64,000 nt of DNA. It comes from Photorhabdus namnaonensis (lineage in GTDB: Bacteria; Pseudomonadota; Gammaproteobacteria; Enterobacterales; Enterobacteriaceae). The position numbers and the translations under genes are program-made. Numbering within the stretch: position 1 is the stretch's first letter; every line of letters begins with the position of its first letter. The stretch spans positions 366,497-430,496 of the forward strand of contig NZ_LOIC01000072.1 of NCBI RefSeq assembly GCF_001684335.1, in the 5' to 3' direction. Below are positions 43,243 to 51,491 of this stretch, piece by piece. The notes below the pieces were generated by a model that ran no database searches, was not told the origin of the DNA, and worked only from the letters and a program-made list of their open reading frames with translations.

Positions 43243-43671
43243 TTATCTACCGTTATCACTACCTTCTGCCTTATTTTTACTCTCTTTTTTATGATCAATT
43301 CCCAGAAAAGAGAGACCACACACTGCACGCCAAATGATATTAACCGCGGCAGGAACCAAACAACCCATTACCCGTTATCTTTCAAGTTGCCTCTTTGTTG
43401 GCTACACTCGCTCACCCCAGTCACATAGTTTGCTATGCTCCCGGGGATTCACTCTCTTGCCGTCGCGATGCACCTTGAAATCCATAGGGTATATGCCGGT
43501 GAAAATCATAACAACATGTGCTTCCGGCGTCATTAGTAAATCTGTTAAGACAACAATATCATTAATAGTCAAATATGCTAGGAGCAAGCCGCTAATGCCG
43601 ACAATTTCTAGCAGGATAACCTGTTTTGGCATATCTGCCAATGAACTCATACTGCCTTGATGACTTTTCAT
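43243..43671 (-). pseudogene. ybjC: ybjC (DUF1418) interrupted by an ERIC element
   Basis: The N-terminal part (43494-43671) reads MKSHQGSMSSLADMPKQVIL and runs through VVMIFTGI, then enters the ERIC element and stops at 43402. The C-terminal part resumes on the other side as LVPAAVNIIWRAVCGLSFLG and ends at 43243-43245. Both halves match the small inner-membrane YbjC/DUF1418 family, with hydrophobic segments at residues 18-36 and about 55-80. The start at 43671 is 5 nt after GAGG. As written no continuous product is made; a truncated protein of about 90 residues with an ERIC-coded tail is possible. Confidence 0.85.
43367..43493. repeat. ERIC element inside ybjC (127 bp)
   Basis: Full-length ERIC, from ATTACCC to GGGTATA, with the cores CTCACCCCAGTCAC and CTCCCGGGGATTCAC. 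It is highly similar to the copy at 18306-18432. It sits exactly at the break in the ybjC reading frame. Confidence 0.95.
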
Positions 43672-43860
43672 CACACCCTCTTTAATAACCTGACGCTGCA
43701 TTATACTACCGGAAACTCTGTTACCAAAATTGGTATGCTGAATTAAAACAAAAGGCAATTTCTGCTTTTTTTTACAGATCTATGCAGGCATAGTAGCGCT
43801 CAAATAAGCATGAACAACACATCAAACCGCATTATTTTAATATAACCAAGAGGAGTTTAT

Positions 43861-44172
43861 ATGTTTACTGTGATTTTCGGTCGTCCTGGCTGCCCATACT
43901 GTGTCCGCGCGAAAGAACTGGCGGAACGACTGAAAGAACAATGTGATGACTTTAACTTCCGTTATGTTGATATTCACGCAGAAGGTATTACTAAAGCCGA
44001 TCTGGAAAAAACGGTTGGTAAACCCGTAGAAACTGTGCCACAGATTTTCGTTGACGAGCAACATATTGGTGGCTGCACAGACTTCGAAGCATACGTGAAA
44101 GAACACCAACTGCTCAATAATCGAACTTCCCTTTCTACTTTAGTTGCGGTAAAAACCGCCGTTGATCATTAG
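43861..44172 (+). CDS. grxA: Glutaredoxin 1
   Basis: Glutathione-dependent disulfide reductase serving ribonucleotide reductase and other targets. The 103-residue thioredoxin-fold protein has the redox site GCPYCVRAKELAERL (Cys11-Pro-Tyr-Cys14), the cis-Pro segment ETVPQIFVDEQHIGGCTDFE and a C-terminal extension of about 18 residues beyond the 85-residue E. coli protein. AAGAGGAG precedes the start. It is divergent from ybjC. Confidence 0.95.
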   Translation: MFTVIFGRPGCPYCVRAKELAERLKEQCDDFNFRYVDIHAEGITKADLEKTVGKPVETVPQIFVDEQHIGGCTDFEAYVKEHQLLNNRTSLSTLVAVKTAVDH

Positions 44173-44321
44173 CCACAGGGACTCGGTTGATTTGTGCAAA
44201 AAATGTTATTTTCATCAAATTGAAAAAAAATCTGATTTTTTTTCTTATCACGAAGAACTTTCTTGCCAAGTCGTAGTCTGAGTTAATGCCACTGCTTTTC
44301 TTTGATATCCCAATATTGAGG

Positions 44322-44366
44322 AACCCGATAGTCATCCATTTTGGTTTAAGGCTATCGGGTTTTTTT
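44322..44366 (+). terminator. Rho-independent terminator downstream of grxA
   Basis: Arms AACCCGATAG and CTATCGGGTT with a 20-nt loop, then a run of T. It lies about 150 nt after the grxA stop. The intervening segment is AT-rich with no gene. Confidence 0.85.
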
Positions 44367-44446
44367 ATCGTTTAAAAAATATACGGCCATAAACACATAA
44401 CCGATTCTACCGGTGATCAAACTATCAACCACTTATACTATCACTT

Positions 44447-44466
44447 CGGTAACCCAAAGGTTATCG
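44447..44466. promoter_or_regulatory. Palindrome upstream of ybjG
   Basis: CGGTAACC and GGTTATCG flank CAAA, matching as inverted repeats at 7 of 8 positions. Could be an operator in the 290-bp region between the grxA terminator and ybjG. The regulator is unknown. Confidence 0.3.
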
Positions 44467-44655
44467 TCATATATATCAATGAATTGCTTAGTTTTTATCA
44501 TGACTAGCTCCAGATGTTTCCTTAACGTAAATATAAACCAAACATAAATAACACCAACAATTAAGACAATTACGCTTTACTCACAAGTCGGCCAACTTTA
44601 CTCTCTTGCGTCCGACTATCGTGATGTACATAAGTGACTATATGTGAGGCCCGAT

Positions 44656-45264
44656 TTGTTAGAACAAATAAATCATGATCTGTTTATTTTTTTCAATGCT
44701 ACACCTGAATCATCACCAGCCATGATTGCGATGGCGGTGTTCATTGCAAAATATCTGGTTCTTATCTTCCCTCTAACATTAGTTAGTTTTTGGTTCTGGG
44801 GTTCAGAGCGTACTCTCCCTTATCATCGGGTCGTCGTCAGTAAAACCACCATTGCATTCTGTTTTGCCATGCTGATCTCATTCTGTATCGGTTTACTCTG
44901 CCCTCACGACCGCCCTTTCGCAGAAGGTTTTGGTTACAACTTTCTTCCTCACGCGCCAACAACCTCATTCCCAAGCCATCATGGAACATTCGTCTTCACA
45001 TTCGCTTTATCTTTTTTATTCTGGTATAGGGTTTGGCCGGGCTTATGTATGATGGCTATCGCACTGGCTATCGCATGGTCCAGAGTCTATTTAGGCGTTC
45101 ATTGGCCGATGGATATGGTCGGAGCATTTATCGTCAGCCTAATGGGATGCACTTTTGCGCAAATAATATGGAGCCTGTCTGGCGAAAATTTACAAAAAAG
45201 ATTGAACAGCCTGTACCAACGTTGCTGCGCTTTTCCTATCCGCAAAGGCTGGATAAAAAGCTAG
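44656..45264 (+). CDS. ybjG: Undecaprenyl-diphosphate phosphatase (PAP2 type)
   Basis: Dephosphorylates undecaprenyl pyrophosphate at the inner membrane to recycle the lipid carrier for wall and surface polysaccharide synthesis. The 202-residue PAP2-fold protein has several membrane segments. Its phosphatase motifs are CPHDRPF, SFPSHHG (E. coli has SFPSDHG) and SRVYLGVHWPMD. The frame begins at a GTG (44644), but TTG 44656 is 6 nt after TGAGG and gives MLEQINHDLFIFF, matching E. coli MLENLNLSLFSL. The name ybjG is by similarity. Confidence 0.88.
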   Translation: MLEQINHDLFIFFNATPESSPAMIAMAVFIAKYLVLIFPLTLVSFWFWGSERTLPYHRVVVSKTTIAFCFAMLISFCIGLLCPHDRPFAEGFGYNFLPHAPTTSFPSHHGTFVFTFALSFLFWYRVWPGLCMMAIALAIAWSRVYLGVHWPMDMVGAFIVSLMGCTFAQIIWSLSGENLQKRLNSLYQRCCAFPIRKGWIKS

Positions 45265-46171
45265 TAACATAAATACAATTTAGTGACTCGAGATAAATAA
45301 ACCCTATTTCAATCAAGGTCTTTTTATTAGAAATTATTGGTTACATTTTACATTCCAAAATGAACATGAGTTAACCAGCAGAGGAATATTCTGTATCCTA
45401 TTTAACATTTATTTGCGCTTAAATTCAGCGCAACGATTTTCATATAAATCAATAAATCTGTATAAATCACTATGTAAATAGATATATAACGAAGGAGATT
45501 ATTAAAACTTGATCAAAGGATAGTGAGTACCTCTTTCATGCATATTATTGATGCCACTAATCCATTATCCTGGTTTTATATATATCTTTCACAAAGATAC
45601 AAACATGACATCAGAGATAGCTATTTTTTAAATTCGGTAACAAATTGATATTTATCAATTTATTAACCATCCCCTCTATTTGCCATTTTTATTCATTAAT
45701 ATGTAAACAAATGGATGGGGAATAACAAAAACATAAGATAATAATGAGAGTTGAGTAATAGGAAAATTGAGGTTATAATTTGACCTCATTAAAATTCGCA
45801 ATATTTAGGCAACAATTACACTAAATCTCGCAACATGATGACTTTTCGGGATATATTCCGCATTTGAGACTATGATCACGGTACTATTCACTAAAAATCG
45901 CTATCTTGCCGCTATCAAAAGTCTGGTCTTAAAATTTCTAGACTTTCTTTCAAAAAAGAAAGTAAAGCGAAAATTTTGGCTTGTTAATTTAAAGTCCAAT
46001 TTTCGACCAAGATGTTAATGTGGTAATAAGAACGTTTAAATAAACACCAAAGATATTTAAAAATTTTATTTTTATAAAGAAAGAGTTAGGCCACATGTAT
46101 TTGCATTTATTGCATACTTGCGGCATTGTAATTTCGTTTTTTAATTTACCGCGTTATTCTCGGAGATAACT
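45265..46171. other. Gene-poor 0.9-kb region upstream of sdaC
   Basis: AT-rich, with no frame over 40 codons that carries a ribosome-binding site. A 36-codon frame at 45538 has no such site. Stem-forming stretches lie near 45920-45966, for example CTTTCTTT facing AAAGAAAG. The last 100 bp presumably hold the sdaC promoter, with GGAG just before the ATG. Confidence 0.5.
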
Positions 46172-47470
46172 ATGGATATGACTCAAACAGGTACAATCGC
46201 ATCGCAGGCGACCAGCCCAAGCGATTATAAAACCTGGCGTAAATCAGATACAGTATGGATGCTTGGCTTATACGGTACCGCGATTGGCGCCGGTGTATTA
46301 TTTTTACCCATCAACGCGGGTATCGGTGGTCTGCTACCTCTTCTGGTGATGGCGCTACTAGCTTTTCCAATGACTTTCTTCGCCCATCGCGGGATGTGCC
46401 GTTTCGTTCTATCAGGTAAAAATCCTGGTGAAGATATTACCGAAGTCGTAGAAGAGCACTTTGGCAGCCTGGCAGGCAAACTTATCACCCTGCTCTACTT
46501 CTTCGCAATCTACCCGATTCTGTTGGTTTACAGCGTTGCTATTACCAACACCGTAGACAGCTTTATTGTTCACCAATTACATCTGCCATCACCTCCTCGT
46601 GCCCTGCTGGCTCTGATCCTGATTATCGGTATAATGGCCATCGTCCGTTTCGGCGAACAGGCTATTGTTAAGGCAATGAGTGTGCTGGTATTCCCATTTG
46701 TCGCCGTTTTGATGCTGCTGGCGTTCTATCTGATCCCTCACTGGAACACCGCAATCTTTGAAAACATCACCGTCTCTGCATCAAGTGCAAGTCATGGGCT
46801 GCTTATTACGCTATGGCTGGCGATCCCGGTAATGGTATTCTCCTTCAACCACTCGCCAATTATCTCGGCGTTTGCCGTGGCAAAACGTGAAGAATATGGT
46901 GTAAACGCTGAAAAAAAATGCTCCCGCATCCTGGCATACGCCCATATCATGATGGTTGTCACCGTGATGTTCTTCGTATTTAGCTGCGTATTGAGCCTGT
47001 CTCCAGAAAATCTGGCAGAAGCCAAAGCACAAAATATTTCTATCCTCTCTTATCTGGCTAACCACTTTAATACGCCAGTGATTGCCTACATTGCTCCGTT
47101 TATTGCATTCATAGCCATTACCAAATCTTTCCTTGGTCATTATCTGGGAGCGCGTGAAGGCTTTAATGGTATGGTTATTAAGACATTGCGTGACCAAGGC
47201 AAAACTATTGAGCCTAAAAAGCTGAATCGTATCACGTCCACTTTCATGTTGGTCACAACTTGGATTGTCGCGACTCTGAACCCAAGTATTTTGGAAATGA
47301 TCGAAAGATTGGGTGGCCCTGTTATCGCAATGTTGCTGTTCATTATGCCAATGTATGCAATCCGCAAAGTTCCTGCAATGCGCAAATATGGCGGCAAGCT
47401 AAGTAACCTATTTGTTATCTTTATGGGATTAGTTGCTATCTCTGCGGTCCTCTATTCACTGTTTGCATAG
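46172..47470 (+). CDS. sdaC: Serine/H+ symporter SdaC
   Basis: High-affinity serine importer of the HAAAP family in the inner membrane. The 432-residue protein has about eleven membrane segments and closely follows E. coli SdaC, for example [53 protein letters not shown] and [19 protein letters not shown]. In E. coli sdaC is followed by the serine deaminase sdaB; here the next gene is an unrelated hypothetical on the opposite strand. Confidence 0.96.
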   Translation: MDMTQTGTIASQATSPSDYKTWRKSDTVWMLGLYGTAIGAGVLFLPINAGIGGLLPLLVMALLAFPMTFFAHRGMCRFVLSGKNPGEDITEVVEEHFGSLAGKLITLLYFFAIYPILLVYSVAITNTVDSFIVHQLHLPSPPRALLALILIIGIMAIVRFGEQAIVKAMSVLVFPFVAVLMLLAFYLIPHWNTAIFENITVSASSASHGLLITLWLAIPVMVFSFNHSPIISAFAVAKREEYGVNAEKKCSRILAYAHIMMVVTVMFFVFSCVLSLSPENLAEAKAQNISILSYLANHFNTPVIAYIAPFIAFIAITKSFLGHYLGAREGFNGMVIKTLRDQGKTIEPKKLNRITSTFMLVTTWIVATLNPSILEMIERLGGPVIAMLLFIMPMYAIRKVPAMRKYGGKLSNLFVIFMGLVAISAVLYSLFA

Positions 47471-47481
47471 ATAAACACGAC

Positions 47482-47516
47482 TTGGTTGCTGTTCTCTTTA
47501 AACGAACAGCAACCAA
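47482..47516. terminator. Strong hairpin after sdaC
   Basis: Perfect 13-bp arms TTGGTTGCTGTTC and GAACAGCAACCAA with a 9-nt loop, 11 nt after sdaC and 30 nt beyond the stop of the convergent gene. No T run on either side. Confidence 0.7.
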
Positions 47517-47546
47517 ATAATGATATGAGCTAACCGACGGAAAAAT

Positions 47547-48371
47547 TTAAGCTTCCCTCCACTTCACCCAATCCCCTTGCTGTTCATCATATTGCCACAA
47601 ATCGTCCTCGTTAAAATATCCACGTTCATCTATTGGCACCCCGTGCTCTTCTTCTTCGTCCCATTGTTGCCGCAACTTATCTGTCAGGATATAAGGCGTC
47701 TTGGTCGCAATCTCCCCGGTAAAAGGAAACCTATTGCCTGTCTCTTCAAGACGGATAAACCTAGCATCGGTAGGAATATTAGAGATCACTATTGCCTTGG
47801 TTGTTGAAGGAAAGAGAATATAGCCGTTAATCAACGGGAAATATCGTGGCAAACCCGGTTTATACGGTGGTGGAATGATATCAACGGCGTTCCACATAAG
47901 ATGATAATCTAACCCCTCATCGTTATTAGGCCCCATTGGATAACCTTGGTAAAAATAACGATTATGAACGGAATAATTACCCGTCAATACATATGCAATA
48001 TAAAAATAGTAACTAATCAGATCGACTTCTTCTGTTCTGAACGTACCGAATATTGAATGTAAAGGAAATGTTCCCATACCGCCAAGGAGACCAAGAACTT
48101 CATACTGTTCATCATGACCATATTGATCAATATATTTCCCAGTCCTGATTTTCGACACCTGTATATCGGTCAAAATATTATCTCGTCCATTACTTGGGTT
48201 GAATCTATATCGACCATAAAGAAAGTGCAAACTATCTTCATAAATGTAAGTAAATTGCTCCTGATTAAGCATGCGGAGAAGATTAGGCTTATCCGTCCAT
48301 CGCTTGTCAGCACTTAAATTATTGCGATTTCCGAAACGGATAGAAAGCGCTAACGGATCAAGATATGACAT
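47547..48371 (-). CDS. Hypothetical protein, 274 residues
   Basis: I do not recognise this protein. It has no signal peptide or clear membrane segment. It is rich in Tyr, Phe, Pro and Gly, with motifs such as LGLLGGMGTFPLHSIFGTFR, HNRYFYQGYPMGPNN and PPYKPGLPRYFPLINGY. The C-terminal 40 residues are strongly acidic and Trp-containing (RQQWDEEEEHG). AAAAGGTGA stands before the ATG. It sits next to the cip genes in the accessory block, in opposite orientation, and could be secreted or structural. Confidence 0.75.
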   Translation of the reverse strand: MSYLDPLALSIRFGNRNNLSADKRWTDKPNLLRMLNQEQFTYIYEDSLHFLYGRYRFNPSNGRDNILTDIQVSKIRTGKYIDQYGHDEQYEVLGLLGGMGTFPLHSIFGTFRTEEVDLISYYFYIAYVLTGNYSVHNRYFYQGYPMGPNNDEGLDYHLMWNAVDIIPPPYKPGLPRYFPLINGYILFPSTTKAIVISNIPTDARFIRLEETGNRFPFTGEIATKTPYILTDKLRQQWDEEEEHGVPIDERGYFNEDDLWQYDEQQGDWVKWREA

Positions 48372-48934
48372 ATAATCACCTTTTCATCATAGAACAATGA
48401 GCCTATACGCCCATTAGAAAACGATAATTATTTTTCCAACAACAGTTCAACACTATATTGTCATGTCAGTTTATCACTGCCTCCCCATAATTATCTTAAA
48501 TGTATTACTGCTAAAGCACTAAATACCTGTATTAACTTTCTATCCAAAATAAGCAATCTACATCTATATTCAATAGAATAATGAATTCTAATTATTTTAT
48601 TTCTAATAACATTCTTCTATTGACAAATAGAAAATTACCCCAAAACAATTTAGCCTTAATATTGAAATAGTTATTTGCATGGCTATTTTATTTACTATTT
48701 AGTTTTTTAAAGAATAGACCAATACTTCATAAAGAAAAGTTTTTTTTATAAAAAACACACACAATATCTCATTTACATTAATATTTATATAAATTTCAAA
48801 CAAATAAATTAACCATATTTATTTACAACAATCAAAAATATAATTTAAATTTTTAATTACCAAACTAATCATTCAAAACAAATAAATTACCAATAAAATT
48901 TTAATTTAATCTAATTATATGAAACATAAAAAAT

Positions 48935-48975
48935 CCCAATTATTTTATATTTCTCCCGTTGACAATTTACTTTCT
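48935..48975 (+). promoter_or_regulatory. Orphan copy of the cip upstream element
   Basis: Matches the element before the cipA paralog (50496 onward) at about 30 of 36 positions, from CCAATTAT through TTATATTTCT to GACAANTTACT. No Cip-like frame follows at the expected 79-nt distance, so it appears to be the remnant of a lost or converted unit. Confidence 0.5.
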
Positions 48976-49173
48976 ATTTTTAGCAATATAACTCTATTTA
49001 TCAATTAATTACATTATTTTTTCAAATTTATTTGACAACCTATAAATGGCACCTATAGTTATATGTGTTAGAGAAAATGTTATATGCCAATTAAAAATGT
49101 TAACTGTCCTATATTTTTAGTGCGAAAAAAATTTCTTATGTAGATTGCTTTTATAGTAGAAGTACCAACCACC

Positions 49174-49183
49174 TTATATTTCT
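49174..49183 (+). promoter_or_regulatory. Core of the cip upstream element before cipA
   Basis: TTATATTTCT, preceded by TACCAACCACC, ends exactly 79 nt before the cipA ATG. The same core and spacing are found before the paralog at 50594. TATATT could serve as a -10 box; no good -35 is visible. Confidence 0.5.
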
Positions 49184-49262
49184 CAAACAAACGGTTTTCC
49201 GTTAATTATTCAGAGACAATATAAGTCATTTATTAATTAATTTATATTTTGGAGTTTATATT

Positions 49263-49577
49263 ATGATTAACGACATGCATCCTTCTTTGATTAAAGATAA
49301 AGATATGGTAGATGACGTAATGTTACGTTGCTGTAAAATCATTGCAATGAAAGTTATGCCAGACAAAGTTATGCAAGTCATGGTGACTGTATTAATGCTT
49401 GATGGCACATCTGAAGAAATGCTTTTAAAATGGAATCTGCTAGATAATAGAGGCATGGCGATTTATAAAGTCCTGATGGAAGCACTTTGTGGGAAGAAAG
49501 ATGTGAAAATAGGAACCGTAGGAAAAGTTGGTCCTCTCGGTTGCGATTATATTAATTGCGTAGAAATCTCTATGTAA
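49263..49577 (+). CDS. cipA: Crystalline inclusion protein CipA
   Basis: I recognise this as CipA of Photorhabdus, an 11.6-kDa protein that packs into cytoplasmic crystals in stationary-phase primary-form cells and is linked to nematode nutrition. The product is 104 residues with 13 methionines and 5 cysteines, as in MINDMHPSLIKDKDM and KIIAMKVMPDKVMQVMVTVL. The C-terminal DNRGMAIYKVLMEAL and GPLGCDYINCVEISM segments complete it. GGAG lies 8 nt before the ATG. It stands alone with a long leader and a 3' hairpin. Strong stationary-phase expression is known for the family; the promoter here is not mapped. Confidence 0.92.
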   Translation: MINDMHPSLIKDKDMVDDVMLRCCKIIAMKVMPDKVMQVMVTVLMLDGTSEEMLLKWNLLDNRGMAIYKVLMEALCGKKDVKIGTVGKVGPLGCDYINCVEISM

Positions 49578-49750
49578 AATAATCGCCTGTGAAATGCTTG
49601 AGCCAAATAATATATTCCTAATAGAAATTCAATCTGATTGAGGCGATTTAATTAATCGCAACATACAGTACGATTGTGATAGGAGTTTGGCACAACATTT
49701 CTCTGGTATAATGAAGCTGATTCTTATAACAGCACATTCTACCCTATTTA

Positions 49751-49779
49751 AGGCAGAGCGTAATATTAATGCTCTGCCT
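49751..49779 (+). terminator. 3' hairpin of cipA
   Basis: Arms AGGCAGAGC and GCTCTGCCT (9 bp, 11-nt loop), about 175 nt after the stop. A stem built on the same CAGGCAGA/TCTGCCTG sequence follows the paralog at 51071. No T run follows. Confidence 0.6.
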
Positions 49780-50504
49780 GCCTAGTTGTATTTAATATAA
49801 AAACAAAATCTCACAAAAATAACATAAAACAAATTCTCAACAAATCAAAAGTAATTAACCTAGATATCTATTTAACACAGACAATATCAATATATTATTA
49901 TCAAAATTTAATTTCGTTAGAAAACATTTCTTATAAAAACCACTTTTAGGATAGAACACAACCCCCACTCAATCTTTAAAAAACAAGGCATAGCAATATC
50001 CCATTATTGTACAATGTGAATAATTAACAGCATATGTAATTACATCAATAACATTCTCAATATATAATTATTAATAAAACATCATACACTCAGGCACTAC
50101 TAACATTAAAATAGGTCCAAATTAATTAATTTCAAACATTTCAGTTATATATATCTATGCGAAATATTATAGGATAATAATAATTTCATAATGTTTTATC
50201 TGAATATTAGCTAGAAAACGGAAATTTAAACTATTCACTACATACTGGCTGTTCGTTTCAATGCCTACAGCTTATTTATTACCCACACTTTATTAATAAG
50301 AACATCCTGCATAAATAATCCCTACTAGAACAGATTGTTAATTTCAACGACACGAAATAAATATCAATATTATTTTTTGATTAGAGTGATACCTTTGATT
50401 ATTATAACCATTTAGAGGAAATATATTATTGGCAACATTTTAACAGCATTAATAATTATATAACACAGATAAACTTTTAGTATAGATTACAATTACCAAT
50501 TATC

Positions 50505-50514
50505 TTATATTTCT
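50505..50514 (+). promoter_or_regulatory. Core of the cip upstream element before the paralog
   Basis: TTATATTTCT preceded by TACCAATTATC. It ends 79 nt before the ATG, the same distance as for cipA. The downstream flank GACAAATTACT matches the orphan copy at 48935. Confidence 0.5.
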
Positions 50515-50593
50515 TCGGCGGACAAATTACTGTTCTGCACATTTTAGTAAAAAATTCTATTGTTCAATTATATTAAATTAAAAGGTTAACACG

Positions 50594-50932
50594 ATGAACT
50601 ATGCAAATCCTTCTTCTAATGAAGCGGTAACAGAAAATAAACCTGAAAACACTTCTCCAACTCCTAATTACTATTTCGCTGTTGGTACAGTAACTTCAGT
50701 TCAGGCTGCACCTGATCAAAACCAATTGCAAGTGACTGTAACTATGCAATTCCCTAACGGCAAATTTAACTATCTGTTATGGTGGAATGCGCAGGACTAC
50801 AGAGGTGCTGCACTGTATCATCTTCTTCTGAACGCTTGTAGTAATAACAAACGTGTAAATATAACTTCTTCATCAGCGGTTTCTCCTGGTGGTTACAATT
50901 ATATCTACAACGCAACACTGTTGGCTTCTTAA
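50594..50932 (+). CDS. CipA-like inclusion-type protein, methionine-poor paralog
   Basis: A 112-residue protein homologous to CipA. LQVTVTMQFPNGKFNYLLWW aligns with CipA MQVMVTVLMLDG and EMLLKW; AQDYRGAALYHLLLNACSNN aligns with LLDNRGMAIYKVLMEALCGK; GGYNYIYNATL aligns with GCDYINCVEI. It has an N-terminal Asn/Pro/Ser-rich extension of about 25 residues and only two methionines and one cysteine. AAAAGG precedes the ATG. It could be a CipB-like or PixA-like inclusion protein, but I cannot assign it to either. It shares upstream and downstream regulatory sequences with cipA. Confidence 0.75.
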   Translation: MNYANPSSNEAVTENKPENTSPTPNYYFAVGTVTSVQAAPDQNQLQVTVTMQFPNGKFNYLLWWNAQDYRGAALYHLLLNACSNNKRVNITSSSAVSPGGYNYIYNATLLAS

Positions 50933-51003
50933 TATAAAGTCATAAATTGCTAAATAGCTGCGCCTAACTCCCTATTGCTACAATAGAAATTGAGTGTAGT
51001 ATT

Positions 51004-51060
51004 TCTCTGGTAGAACAAAGTTGATGTTGAGTAAAATCTAACAGTATTTTCTACCAGAGA
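51004..51060 (+). terminator. Long 3' stem-loop of the cip paralog
   Basis: Perfect 12-bp arms TCTCTGGTAGAA and TTCTACCAGAGA enclose about 33 nt, starting 71 nt after the stop. The region after cipA keeps TTTCTCTGGTA but not the full second arm. Confidence 0.65.
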
Positions 51061-51070
51061 TTCCCTTCTC

Positions 51071-51102
51071 CAGGCAGAACCTTAATCACAAGATTCTGCC
51101 TG
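51071..51102 (+). terminator. Second 3' hairpin of the cip paralog
   Basis: Arms CAGGCAGAA and TTCTGCCTG (9 bp) with a 14-nt loop, followed by TTCTCGC. Counterpart of the hairpin at 49751 after cipA. Confidence 0.6.
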
Positions 51103-51491
51103 TTCTCGCAATACCGTTTTAAATTCACGATAATTAATAAATAATATTTTATTTCAATAATGCCATTTCGGTGTCATTAATCTATATTCAATGAATTTAA
51201 AAATCATTTCAAATAGACAATAATAGACCTAAAATTAACCCTAATAAATTTATTGATCATATATTTAACACACCCAATAACAACATATTAAAACAATTAT
51301 ATTAAATCTATTTCTGAACATGGATATTTTCATTTTTTACAAATTAATTTCCTGTCTAATATTACCTATAAAATAATAAAAACCCAATTAAAACCCATTT
51401 TCTTGACAAATATCAATAATGCTTACTACTATTTTTAATGCTTGAATATCTATTTTTCTCTCACTCATTTCTCTTCATAATAGGTGATAAA

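Larger units (their letters stand above)
48372..49262. other. Very AT-rich region before cipA, with two upstream elements
   Basis: About 0.9 kb with no credible gene. It holds two copies of the cip upstream element, an orphan at about 48935-48975 and the cipA copy at about 49164-49183. A 24-codon frame at 49046 lacks a ribosome-binding site and does not resemble Cip. Confidence 0.6.
49578..50593. other. 1.0-kb AT-rich spacer between the cip genes
   Basis: No gene seen. The left end carries the 3' hairpin of cipA at 49751. The right end carries the upstream element and leader of the paralog. The middle is A/T-dominated and shows no recognisable structure. Confidence 0.6.
50933..51491. other. 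Spacer after the cip paralog
   Basis: Contains the two hairpins at 51004 and 51071 and then AT-rich DNA that must hold the promoter of the next gene. TTGACA is present near 51402. No further gene seen. Confidence 0.5.

Noticed and set aside
44173..44366. Candidate small RNA between grxA and ybjG
   Set aside because: A good terminator is present, but I found no convincing separate promoter; it is as easily the 3' end of the grxA transcript.
45538..45648. 36-codon frame upstream of sdaC
   Set aside because: No ribosome-binding site, no recognised similarity, AT-rich context; likely chance.
49046..49120. 24-codon frame after the orphan cip upstream element
   Set aside because: Not at the 79-nt spacing, no ribosome-binding site and no resemblance to CipA.
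49256..49456. Minus-strand frame opposite cipA
   Set aside because: Antisense shadow of the recognised cipA gene.
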